A model generated the notes under the pieces. That model was given only the letters and a program-made list of their open reading frames with translations. It had not been told where the DNA came from and made no database searches. Shown piece after piece: positions 9,300-22,121 of a stretch of DNA of 64,000 nt. The translations under genes and the position numbers were made by a program. The DNA is from Cupriavidus consociatus (GTDB taxonomy: Bacteria > Pseudomonadota > Gammaproteobacteria > Burkholderiales > Burkholderiaceae): positions 294,673 through 358,672 of the forward strand of contig NZ_JAGIQA010000003.1 in NCBI RefSeq assembly GCF_017814975.1. The letters are read 5' to 3'. Position 1 is the stretch's first letter. Each line of letters starts with the position of its first letter.

Positions 9300-10214
9300 C
9301 TATGTTTTCCCTGTGTTTGCCGATGCTTCGGTACGGATTTCCGGGTCCGCGGCGGCGGATGAGGCTTCTGCCAGCGGCACCTCGAAGCAGGCCAGCAACG
9401 GCAGGTGGTCCGAGGCAACGCGCGCCAGCGGCGAGCGGTGGCTGGCCACCGACACCAGTTGCGCGCGCGGCGAAACCCAGATCCGGTCCAGCGCGAATAT
9501 CGGCATGCGCGAGGGAAACGTCGCCGTGTGCGGGGTGTGTTCGAAATATGCGTGCAGCCAGCGCAGCGGACGTCCCCACAAGAACCACTCGTTGACGTCG
9601 CCCAGCAGGATGGTGGGCAATGGCGGCGCCGCGGCCACGTAGTTCAGCAGTTGCTGCACCTGATGGCGCCGTTCGCCGGGGCGCAGGCCCAGGTGCGTGG
9701 CAATGACGCGCAGCGCGCTGGCGTGCCCCGATGCGGTACAGGCAAGCGTAACGTCGATCGCGCCACGCGCCTCGCAGCCCTTCACCGTGAGGTCGAGCTG
9801 GTTGACCGCCTGCGGCGCGAAACGCGTCAGCAACGCATTGCCAAAATCCGCATTGCCGCGCACGCGGGTAAAGCCCGACACCACGTGCATGCCGGTGTGC
9901 CCCGCCAGGTATTCGAGCGTGTGGTCGTTGCTGCTGCCCGACTCGACTTCCTGCAGCGCGACGATATCGGCGCCGAGTTCTTCCAGCACGGCGGCGATCC
10001 GGTCGGGCCGGTAGCGGCGATCGGTGCCGACGGCACGATGGATGTTGTAGCTGACCACCGTCATGCGCGCGAGGCCGGCAGAGTGCACGGGGCCGCAGTG
10101 CAGGGCCTGACTGGCATCCGGCACGCTCAGCTGGTCGTTGGCCGCTTGCGCGCTGTGAAGTCCGCGCGCTTGCGCAGGAATTACAAGAGGCGGTAAGTCC
10201 GGTTGCATTCGCAT
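9300..10214 (-). CDS. Endonuclease/exonuclease/phosphatase (EEP) family protein
   Basis: This is a metal-dependent phosphodiesterase-fold protein of 304 residues. The EEP motifs are in order: VVSYNIHRAVG, DIVALQEVES (metal-binding Glu), ATHLGL, LLGDVNEW (catalytic Asp and Asn) and ASDHLPLLACFE (the C-terminal DH pair). The substrate cannot be told from sequence; relatives act on DNA, phosphoinositides or sphingomyelin. I chose ATG at 10214 because GGGAGG lies upstream. The core domain begins about 50 residues later, so a shorter start at MTVVSYN is possible. The 5' region holds a 9-bp repeat (CTGGAAAGG, 10234-10260). Its stop lies seven bases from the start of the BON gene downstream, so they are probably co-transcribed. 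Confidence 0.85.
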   Translation of the reverse strand: MRMQPDLPPLVIPAQARGLHSAQAANDQLSVPDASQALHCGPVHSAGLARMTVVSYNIHRAVGTDRRYRPDRIAAVLEELGADIVALQEVESGSSNDHTLEYLAGHTGMHVVSGFTRVRGNADFGNALLTRFAPQAVNQLDLTVKGCEARGAIDVTLACTASGHASALRVIATHLGLRPGERRHQVQQLLNYVAAAPPLPTILLGDVNEWFLWGRPLRWLHAYFEHTPHTATFPSRMPIFALDRIWVSPRAQLVSVASHRSPLARVASDHLPLLACFEVPLAEASSAAADPEIRTEASANTGKT

Positions 10215-10337
10215 TTTGCCGCGGCCTCCCGACTGGAAAGGCTGGAAAGGCTGGAAAGGCCGTTGCCCGTGCGCCGGCATGATGCCGCGCACGTGGCAAG
10301 CGGCCGTTGCGAAAATTGCCTTGTCAGGCGCTCGACA

Positions 10338-10691
10338 TCAGGCACCGTCCAGGAACTGGCTGCGCGGGCCAAGACGGCGGCCCAGTTCCGGGCTGACCCA
10401 GCGCGTCCCTTCCATGTATGGATCAGGCGTGCGCTGCATGGGCTGGCTGACCATGCCAGGCTGCGCCGGCACGGTAGAGGGCTGGGCCTCGGGCGCGGGC
10501 GCGAGGTCCTGGCGCGTAGGAGCGTTGGCGCCCTGCGTGTAGGGATCGAACTTGTCTGTGCTGCGCGCGCCCTGCGAATAAGGGTCATAGCTGCCGCGCG
10601 GCGTGCCGGGCGTCATCTGCGCCATGGCGGGAATCGCGGCGGCGGCGAGCGCGACGGCGGCGAGGAGTCGGCTGGGTCGGATATGCTTCAT
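10338..10691 (-). CDS. Secreted DPYSQGA-repeat protein
   Basis: The protein has 117 residues with a clear signal peptide ending at IPAMAQ (about residue 25). It has two 13-residue repeats, YDPYSQGARSTDK and FDPYTQGANAPTR, followed by RQDLAPAP. A second protein in this window (56261-56569) has the same design with three repeats and the same TRxDLxP ending, so the two are paralogs. The rest is Pro/Gln-rich, with another DPYMEGTRW near residue 92. The start codon and part of the ribosome site GGAGG lie in an inverted repeat (10689-10734). The function is unknown; it is a small periplasmic or secreted protein. Confidence 0.8.
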   Translation of the reverse strand: MKHIRPSRLLAAVALAAAAIPAMAQMTPGTPRGSYDPYSQGARSTDKFDPYTQGANAPTRQDLAPAPEAQPSTVPAQPGMVSQPMQRTPDPYMEGTRWVSPELGRRLGPRSQFLDGA

Positions 10692-10734
10692 GGTTACCTC
10701 CGTTCAGGGCGCGATGTGCGCGCCAGTAACCATG
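10689..10734 (-). promoter_or_regulatory. Possible translation-control hairpin over the start codon
   Basis: In the transcript of the DPYSQGA gene, CATGGTTAC upstream is fully complementary to GTAACCATG, which contains the start codon and the base next to GGAGG. An inner stem (GGCGCG with CGCGCC) can form in the loop. The 9-bp outer stem would hide the start codon. This is a prediction from complementarity only. Confidence 0.5.
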
Positions 10735-10798
10735 AGCAAGCGAAAGCCGTGCCCGTGCCGTGTGGCCCGCGCTACGCCCTTCGCTTGCGGCAAGCGGC

Positions 10799-16696
<5,898 letters not shown>

Positions 16697-16824
16697 GATT
16701 TTTTCTTTCGGATCAATGCGTTAAGGGAGGGACAGGCGTGGACGGCGGGTGGCGATGGGTCAGGCGGGCCTGGAGCAAACCACCATAGCACAGCGCCTGC
16801 GCAGGTCCGCGAAGGCCTGGCCCA

Positions 16825-16848
16825 TACACTGTACATCCATACAGTGTA
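16825..16848 (-). promoter_or_regulatory. LexA (SOS) box upstream of uvrA
   Basis: The core CTGT-N8-ACAG is perfect (16829-16844) and extends to 9-base arms TACACTGTA and TACAGTGTA. This matches the LexA operator consensus of gammaproteobacteria and betaproteobacteria. Its place upstream of uvrA implies induction by DNA damage through LexA and RecA. Confidence 0.88.
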
Positions 16849-16895
16849 ACAGTTTCGAAAAGGATTCGTATCGGTCTGGATGACGCCGTTGTGTA

Positions 16896-16961
16896 GGAAA
16901 CCGGAATTAACCGGACTACGTGCGCTTTTGTTGGATCAGAAATCCGGAATTGGCTGGATTG
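16896..16961. repeat. Left copy of diverged 66-bp direct repeat
   Basis: This stretch aligns without gaps to 21682-21747 in the same orientation, with 48 of 66 positions identical. Each copy contains two inverted shorter motifs of the type AATTGGCTGGACTAC. The two copies bracket the four-gene island. Confidence 0.65.
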
Positions 16962-17241
16962 CCGCGCAGCCCGATGTGGGCGAGGCTCTCCAAGGTGAGG
17001 GTCATTTTCGACCCCGTCTGTGTTTCGGATGAATGTGAATTTGTTGCGGTTTGCGCGGAGCGAGGGCTGAAGTCGACGTGCTTAGCAGCCGCGTCCCCGG
17101 TCAGGCCTCACTCTTAATCTACGAGGCAGGCGAAGCTTCATCATGAAGCCGGGCTACGTCGGCACCTGGCGCAACCTTGAGACCGTGCGCAAGGTGTGGG
17201 TCACAGCCTGACGGACGTTGAGTTTCAGCACGGACTCCATA

Positions 17242-17280
17242 GTGACGCACGGCGCCAAATTTCATGCGCCAGTGCGTCAC
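17242..17280. terminator. Long hairpin after the lrp gene
   Basis: GTGACGCACGGCGC and GCGCC-A-GTGCGTCAC form a 14-bp stem with one bulged A around a 10-base AT-rich loop. It starts four bases after the stop of the island's lrp gene, so it probably ends or protects that transcript. It lacks a T run, so a recombination or other structural role is possible. Confidence 0.5.
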
Positions 17281-17284
17281 CTCA

Positions 17285-17788
17285 TCACTCCCAATCTGGC
17301 TTTCCGGTTGCGATAATACTCACTGGATATCCGCGTTGGTCAAGTGGCTTGCGCAATACGATCCGGCTGGAAAAGTTCTCGATCCCGATATCATCTTTCA
17401 ACAGCCGCTCCATGAGCGCCTGAAAATAGGCGATATTAGGCGCCACGACTTTCAGAAGGTAATCGTAACCGCCACTGACGTTGTAGCATTCGACGATTTC
17501 TTGGTACTTGCCAGCCCCTGCTTCGAATTTACGGAAATCGTGAGGCCGATGGCTGCTGATAGTCACCTCGGAAAACACGATTACGTGGCTGCCCAGCTTC
17601 TCCAGTGCGACCTCCGCGCGGTAGCCACGGATCACGCCGATTTCCTGAAGCCGTTTCGTACGGAGGAGACATGGGCTCTCACTGAGGCCAATGGCACCGG
17701 CCAGATCGACATTCGAACAGCGTCCCTCGCGCTGAAGATGCACAAGAATCTTGATGTCAAACTGGTCGAGGGAAGCTGAAGATCGCAT
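17285..17788 (-). CDS. Lrp/AsnC family regulator of the island operon
   Basis: The protein has 167 residues, normal for the family. Residues 8-55 form the winged helix-turn-helix (LDQFDIKILVHLQREGR, then NVDLAGAIGLSESPCLLR). The C-terminal RAM ligand-binding domain has ECYNVSGGYDYLLKVV and VLRKPLDQRGYPV. Such regulators sense an amino acid or related metabolite. It is the last gene of a minus-strand run (HAD, kinase, aminotransferase, lrp) and lies 31 bases after the aminotransferase gene, so it most likely controls that operon and senses its substrate. Its closest use in sequence terms looks like local BkdR/Lrp-type control; the ligand is unknown. Confidence 0.85.
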   Translation of the reverse strand: MRSSASLDQFDIKILVHLQREGRCSNVDLAGAIGLSESPCLLRTKRLQEIGVIRGYRAEVALEKLGSHVIVFSEVTISSHRPHDFRKFEAGAGKYQEIVECYNVSGGYDYLLKVVAPNIAYFQALMERLLKDDIGIENFSSRIVLRKPLDQRGYPVSIIATGKPDWE

Positions 17789-17819
17789 GAGTCGATACTA
17801 CCATCAGTGTCGGTCCCGG

Positions 17820-19172
17820 TTACCTCGGTTTTGCCGATTGCACTGCGGTTAGCGCTTCGTCGAGCGTTTCGATCACGATGCCGGCTTGTTCCGCTGACAG
17901 CACCAGTGGCGGTCGAATCTTGAGCACGTTGTGCCCCATCGCACAGGCGCTGAGCAAGACGCCCTTGTCACGCATTCGATTGACTACCCGGGTGGTGAGC
18001 TCGCGATCGGGCGTTCGCGATGCGCGGTCCGAGACAAGTTCCACGCCGACGAACAGGCCCACGCCACGCACGTCACCAATGGCCTCGTGCCGGGTGGCAA
18101 GATCGGCGATGCCGTTGCGCAGGATATTCCCGACCCTGGCGGCATGCTGCACCAGGCCTTCTTTCTCGATCGTATCCAATACCGCCAGCGCAGCCGCGCA
18201 CGATACGGTATTGCCGGCGAACGTGTTGAAGTATCTTGAGTTTTTGCCGAATTCTGCCAGCGCGTCAGCGGTGGCCAGCAGTCCCGCGACAGGTTGTCCA
18301 TTGCCCATCGGCTTGCCGAGGGTGACGATGTCGGGGATGACACCGTGACGCTGAAAACCCCACATATGCTCGCCCGTCCGGCCGAAGCCGGGCTGGACCT
18401 CGTCGGCGATGAAAAGGCCGCCAGCCCGCTTGATCGCGTCGACCGCGCCTTTCAAAAAGCCCGCTGGTCCAGGAAGGATGCCGTCGCTGGTGAACAGGGA
18501 ATCGACAAGCAGTGCCGCAGGCTTGATGCCGTGACGCCGAAGATCGGCGATCGCCGCCTCGACATCGCGCGTGAAGCGCTCGGAGAGGTCAGCACCCTCA
18601 GCATGATAGAGACGCGGTGCCGGGACCAGGCGAACGTGGGCGCCGAGATCGACTGTCACGCCGAGTGATGGCGAGAATTGCGACACTGCGTCGGTGAAGC
18701 CATGATAGGCAGTTTCGGTCACGATCACGCCCCTGCCACCGGTGCGGACCTTGGCGATGCGATAGGCAAGGTCGTTTGCCTCGCTGCCCGTGCAGGTCAA
18801 CATGAGATGTGCAAGGTTGGTCTCAGGCACGCTCGCGAGCAGGCGTTCGGCCAGTTCAAGAATCGTGTCGTGCAGATAGCGGGTGTTGGTCGCGAGGGTC
18901 TGCACTTGCCTGCATATCGCCTCGGTCACCGCCGGGTGACAATGCCCAAGTGACGCGACGTTGCTGTAAACGTCGAGGTAACGGCGACCTTCCGGATCGA
19001 TCAGCCACACGCCTTCGCCGCGCACGATGTGAAGCGGATGTTCGTACATCAGCCGATATGCCGGGCCGAGCAATGCATCGCGCCGATCGATCATCGCCGC
19101 AGTGACAGGTCCCACGTTGGCACGTCCGGGGATATAGGCGTTGACCATGTTGAGGTCAGTGGTACTTTTCAT
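17820..19172 (-). CDS. Class III PLP enzyme, likely phospho-lyase or aminotransferase
   Basis: The protein has 450 residues of the class III aminotransferase fold. Lys287 in TLGKPMGNG is the pyridoxal-phosphate lysine; IADEVQPGFGRTG supplies the cofactor Asp, and CTGSEANDLAYR the phosphate site. The overall pattern is that of the AGXT2L group. These are not transaminases but ammonia-releasing phospho-lyases acting on phosphoethanolamine or 5-phosphohydroxylysine. The next gene upstream is a hydroxylysine-kinase-like protein, four bases away, which supports that reading: kinase makes the phosphate ester, lyase removes ammonia and phosphate to leave an aldehyde. The alternative is a plain omega-aminotransferase. 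A ribosome site AAGGATAAGTGA precedes ATG 19172. Confidence 0.85.
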   Translation of the reverse strand: MKSTTDLNMVNAYIPGRANVGPVTAAMIDRRDALLGPAYRLMYEHPLHIVRGEGVWLIDPEGRRYLDVYSNVASLGHCHPAVTEAICRQVQTLATNTRYLHDTILELAERLLASVPETNLAHLMLTCTGSEANDLAYRIAKVRTGGRGVIVTETAYHGFTDAVSQFSPSLGVTVDLGAHVRLVPAPRLYHAEGADLSERFTRDVEAAIADLRRHGIKPAALLVDSLFTSDGILPGPAGFLKGAVDAIKRAGGLFIADEVQPGFGRTGEHMWGFQRHGVIPDIVTLGKPMGNGQPVAGLLATADALAEFGKNSRYFNTFAGNTVSCAAALAVLDTIEKEGLVQHAARVGNILRNGIADLATRHEAIGDVRGVGLFVGVELVSDRASRTPDRELTTRVVNRMRDKGVLLSACAMGHNVLKIRPPLVLSAEQAGIVIETLDEALTAVQSAKPR

Positions 19173-19176
19173 TCAC

Positions 19177-20244
19177 TTATCCTTTTCGTACTTCGGTTAG
19201 TAGTCGGTCGCGGGCCTCATTGCGGGAGAGATCGGCCATCTGAGACAGCGCTTCCCATGCTGCGGGATTGTGGCGCATGATGTAGGCCCGGTTCTCGGGG
19301 TAGCGGGCAGCGCGCCATTCCGAAATCAGCGCTGTGATCAGGTGGCGCGTCGCCATGAGATCGGTGACGATGTCCTGCTCGATTTCGCTAAGCGGCAGCG
19401 TCGCGTGATAGGCTCCGACGAACTGCGCTGGCCCGTCGAACGGATCGGCGTTGCCAGTCATATGAAAGGCCGCCGCTGTAGCCACCTCGCCGACCAGCGG
19501 CGCATACAGCATGTCGCCGAAGTCGATAATCCCCAGAATGCGTTCATGATCGTCGGGTGCGACCAGAACGTTGTAGAAGTGGTAGTCGTTGTGGATTACC
19601 TGCGCCCTCACCGCGGCGAGACGCGGCAGGACATGGTCGGTGAAGCGCGTCATGAACGACTCAGCGAGCGCGCGACGCGGGGCGTCCACGATGCCATCTA
19701 GCTTGGCTGTCAGCCGGTGCGCTGCGGAAACATTCCAGAGCAGATTGTGCATCGCGGAAGGATGCGTGAAATCGCGCAACGCGAGGTTTAAATTGGCGAG
19801 CACTGTCCCCATTGCCCGACGCTGCGCGGCGGTCCGGGGGGTCTCCCGGATCTGGACGCCGTCGAGATAGGTAAGCATCCGCACGGTGGTTTGAAGCCCG
19901 CCGGCTAATGCCACAGTGTCGCGCGTACGTCCGCTAAGCGTCCGCACGACTCGCGGCACTGGCTGGTCGGGCGAGACGCGGGCGATGTGGTTGAGCGCAG
20001 CGATCTGGAAGTCGACCACCGAAACTGGCTCCGATGGATTGCTGATCTTGACAACGTACCGAGCGCCGTCCGCCGTCTCTATGCAACAATTCTGGTCTCG
20101 TTCACCTGCCAGTGATTTGACGCTGCCATCGATACCGTAGAGACGGCTGACCAAGGCTCCCACTTCGTCTAGAACAAGGCTGGGCGCCGCTGTGCTCAAC
20201 GCCGCTGCCGCAATCGGACGATTCTCCGGCATCATGCGTCTCAT
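19177..20244 (-). CDS. Aminoglycoside-phosphotransferase-fold kinase, hydroxylysine-kinase-like
   Basis: The protein has 355 residues of the APH/choline-kinase fold. The catalytic loop is VIHNDYHFYNVLV (Asp and Asn of the HxDxxxxN motif) and the metal-binding Asp follows in GIIDFGDML. The beta-rich N-lobe has RYVVKISNP with the ATP-binding lysine. It resembles hydroxylysine kinase (AGPHD1/HYKK) more than drug-resistance enzymes, which are shorter and differ around the catalytic loop. I chose ATG at 20244 because it overlaps the HAD stop by four bases (ATGA); a start at 20271 is possible. It ends four bases before the class III PLP gene. The substrate is inferred to be an amino alcohol; it is not shown by sequence. 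Confidence 0.8.
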   Translation of the reverse strand: MRRMMPENRPIAAAALSTAAPSLVLDEVGALVSRLYGIDGSVKSLAGERDQNCCIETADGARYVVKISNPSEPVSVVDFQIAALNHIARVSPDQPVPRVVRTLSGRTRDTVALAGGLQTTVRMLTYLDGVQIRETPRTAAQRRAMGTVLANLNLALRDFTHPSAMHNLLWNVSAAHRLTAKLDGIVDAPRRALAESFMTRFTDHVLPRLAAVRAQVIHNDYHFYNVLVAPDDHERILGIIDFGDMLYAPLVGEVATAAAFHMTGNADPFDGPAQFVGAYHATLPLSEIEQDIVTDLMATRHLITALISEWRAARYPENRAYIMRHNPAAWEALSQMADLSRNEARDRLLTEVRKG

Positions 20245-20936
20245 TTCATCGTCGCGGTCGGAAGCAGGCATTCAAGTCCAAGTAAACCGGGAAGTTGGCG
20301 AACATCGGTCAACCTGTTGACACCATAGCTGTCGGAGGTGGGCTCGTGACCTCGATCGATGAACGCCTTGGCCATGAATCCCAGATCGGACGCCGTCATC
20401 AGGTCATAACGAAAGCTCGACGAGACGTGCATCATCTGGTCTGGTCCGCAGCCGAGCTGATCGAACATATATTCGAACACTTGAGCCCGCGGTTTGTAGG
20501 CGCGTGCTTCCTCGGCGGTGTAAACAGCGTGGAAGGGTGCCTTGAGGTGCGCGACGCTATGTGGAATCAAATCGACCATCGAGTTTGAGAGGATCACCAG
20601 CGGGATGTGTGGAGCGATTGCCTCAAGCACCTCAACGACGTTCGGATGGGGCTGCCAGGTCGGGACCGCGTCGTACAATGCGACCGCATCAGATGAACGA
20701 TATTCAACGCCGTGTGCCTTGCACGCCCGTTGAATGGAGTTTTCAACAACGTCAAAGAAAGGTTTCCACTCACCTAATACTTCGTCGAGGCGGTAAAATC
20801 GAAAGCTGTCAAGAAATGCCTTCATCCGATCAGTCGGAACGCGATCTTCGAAAATCTTTTTTGCTGTCGGGCCCATTTCGAAGTTAATGAGCGTTCCGTA
20901 ACAATCGAAGCTGATGAATTTCGGTTTGCATATCAT
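20241..20936 (-). CDS. HAD family hydrolase, haloacid dehalogenase type II
   Basis: The protein has 231 residues. The nucleophile Asp11 sits in SFDCYGTL, the form used by L-2-haloacid dehalogenases (Asp-x-Tyr rather than Asp-x-Asp). Motif II is VILSNSM, motif III is the Lys of RAYKPR, and motif IV is MHVSSSFRYDL. Type II HAD enzymes remove halides from 2-haloacids; similar proteins can act as phosphatases. It is the first gene of the minus-strand operon and overlaps the kinase start. Its codon use is less GC-rich than that of neighbouring core genes. Whether it acts on a product of the kinase/lyase step is unknown. Confidence 0.82.
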   Translation of the reverse strand: MICKPKFISFDCYGTLINFEMGPTAKKIFEDRVPTDRMKAFLDSFRFYRLDEVLGEWKPFFDVVENSIQRACKAHGVEYRSSDAVALYDAVPTWQPHPNVVEVLEAIAPHIPLVILSNSMVDLIPHSVAHLKAPFHAVYTAEEARAYKPRAQVFEYMFDQLGCGPDQMMHVSSSFRYDLMTASDLGFMAKAFIDRGHEPTSDSYGVNRLTDVRQLPGLLGLECLLPTATMK

Positions 20937-22121
20937 TTGGTTAATTTCCTACAGGTGGACGAATACAAACAATTTTATGGATATCAGTGCTATGGAGATG
21001 CTTTATTGCCGCGAGACTCAAGCAGTTTCCACTTGAATCTGAAGCATGCCTGGCATTTCCTGCGTCGTCCGTTGAGGTCGAACTTTGTCGGGGCATGATC
21101 GTCCGACTCCCTGTTGTGGCGATAGCCTAGGATTGTGTCCCCAGGCGTGGTGTATGGGATGTGACTCTCTAGGGATTGCGTCCCCGATCTGTAATGAAGG
21201 CGACAGCACGTTTCTACTTCAGCGGGACGCTGGTGGGCAGCATCATCGCGACGGTCATCACGGTCCAGCCGGCAACAAAAAGTAATACAGAGCACACTTT
21301 AGCCACAAGAGACTCGGGCGTAATGGACGTAGTGAACGTAGGGCGACTCTCCCCAGTACGTCGCCGTGGCATCGCCCTATTAGTGAGCCAGATACTTATG
21401 TCATCCGGCGCAGACTACTTTGAGATTCTCCCAGACTATCGGGACACGCTCTGGTAGAGGTAGGCCAGCGATTTCGCGAGGGATGGGTTGGAAAGCGAAG
21501 AAATGTGCTTAAAATGGCGCCTGCGGAGCAGTCCAGCTAATTCGCGCTTCTTTGCACTGCAGTCCAGTTAATTTGATTCCAAGACGGCCGAGCGTGGCCG
21601 AGCGGTGACGGAATTAACTGTTAAGTTATTGATTTTTCGGAAAACGCAGTGCAGCCAATTCCGGTTCTTCACAGTTGTGCAGCAAACCCGAATTGGCTGG
21701 ACTACGTACCGTCTAGCCGGACGAGAAATCCGGAAGTCGCTGAACTGGCGTCCATGGCGCAAAAAATCCTATTCGTTCCCCTCGGGATCGCCGCGCATCA
21801 TCACGTTCGCTTGGCGGCGCAAGATCGGGACGAATTTCGTGGGTTTCCGCTGCGCGCCTGGCCGGCGTGCCGGGCGCTTTTTTCCTACCCCGGAAGAGTA
21901 ATGGCGATGCGCGCGACGCGATCCTATATTGGCCCCGGGTGCGCGGCGCGCTGGCCTGCCGCGGCACCGTTGCACGGATGGCGGGAGACCTCATCGCGCG
22001 CCGCCACGTTCCTCCCATCCGTCAAATCCGTCAAACAAGCACAACGGCGGCTGAGTGTTGCAGGGGTGAGTTCCCGTTGCTTCATGACCTTCCTGAATGT
22101 CCAAATCCGAGGGGTAACACC
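20937..22121. other. Intergenic region, 1185 bases, island right edge
   Basis: No intact gene is visible. The left part (20940-21460) is AT-richer than the core genome and has only short frames without family resemblance; a tiny Cys pair region (RKCQACFRFKWK, minus strand near 21050) is not enough to call a gene. From 21528 to 21747 there are several copies of a motif like GCAGTCCAGCTAATTCGC (21528, 21559, and inverted forms at 21691 and 21611), ending with the right copy of the 66-bp repeat. The region 21760-22121 should carry the promoter of the gene at 22122. Confidence 0.55.
21682..21747. repeat. Right copy of diverged 66-bp direct repeat
   Basis: It matches 16896-16961 at 48 of 66 positions with no gaps and in the same direction. 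Related shorter motifs at 21528-21545 and 21559-21576 (AGTCCAGYTAATT) suggest several degenerated copies of a terminal or recombination sequence. No enzyme that would act on them is in the window. Confidence 0.65.

Larger units (their letters stand above)
16697..17284. other. Intergenic region, 588 bases, island left edge
   Basis: The part next to uvrA (16697-16860) holds the SOS box and must hold the uvrA promoter. From about 16890 the sequence changes in character: it contains one copy of a 66-bp diverged repeat and short pieces with no intact gene. It ends in a strong hairpin beside the lrp stop. I see no transposase or integrase. Confidence 0.6.

Noticed and set aside
17242..17280. Integron attC-like site
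   Set aside because: The hairpin has one plain stem with a single bulge and no R and L boxes, and no integrase is near.
20990..21295. Small minus-strand gene of 101 codons with a Cys-x2-Cys pair
   Set aside because: No ribosome site, no recognisable fold and no second metal pair; I treat it as non-coding island margin.
16890..21750. A complete mobile element around the kinase/lyase genes
   Set aside because: No transposase, integrase or excisionase can be found, and the repeats are only 73 percent identical, so it is reported as an island with bracketing repeats rather than an intact element.
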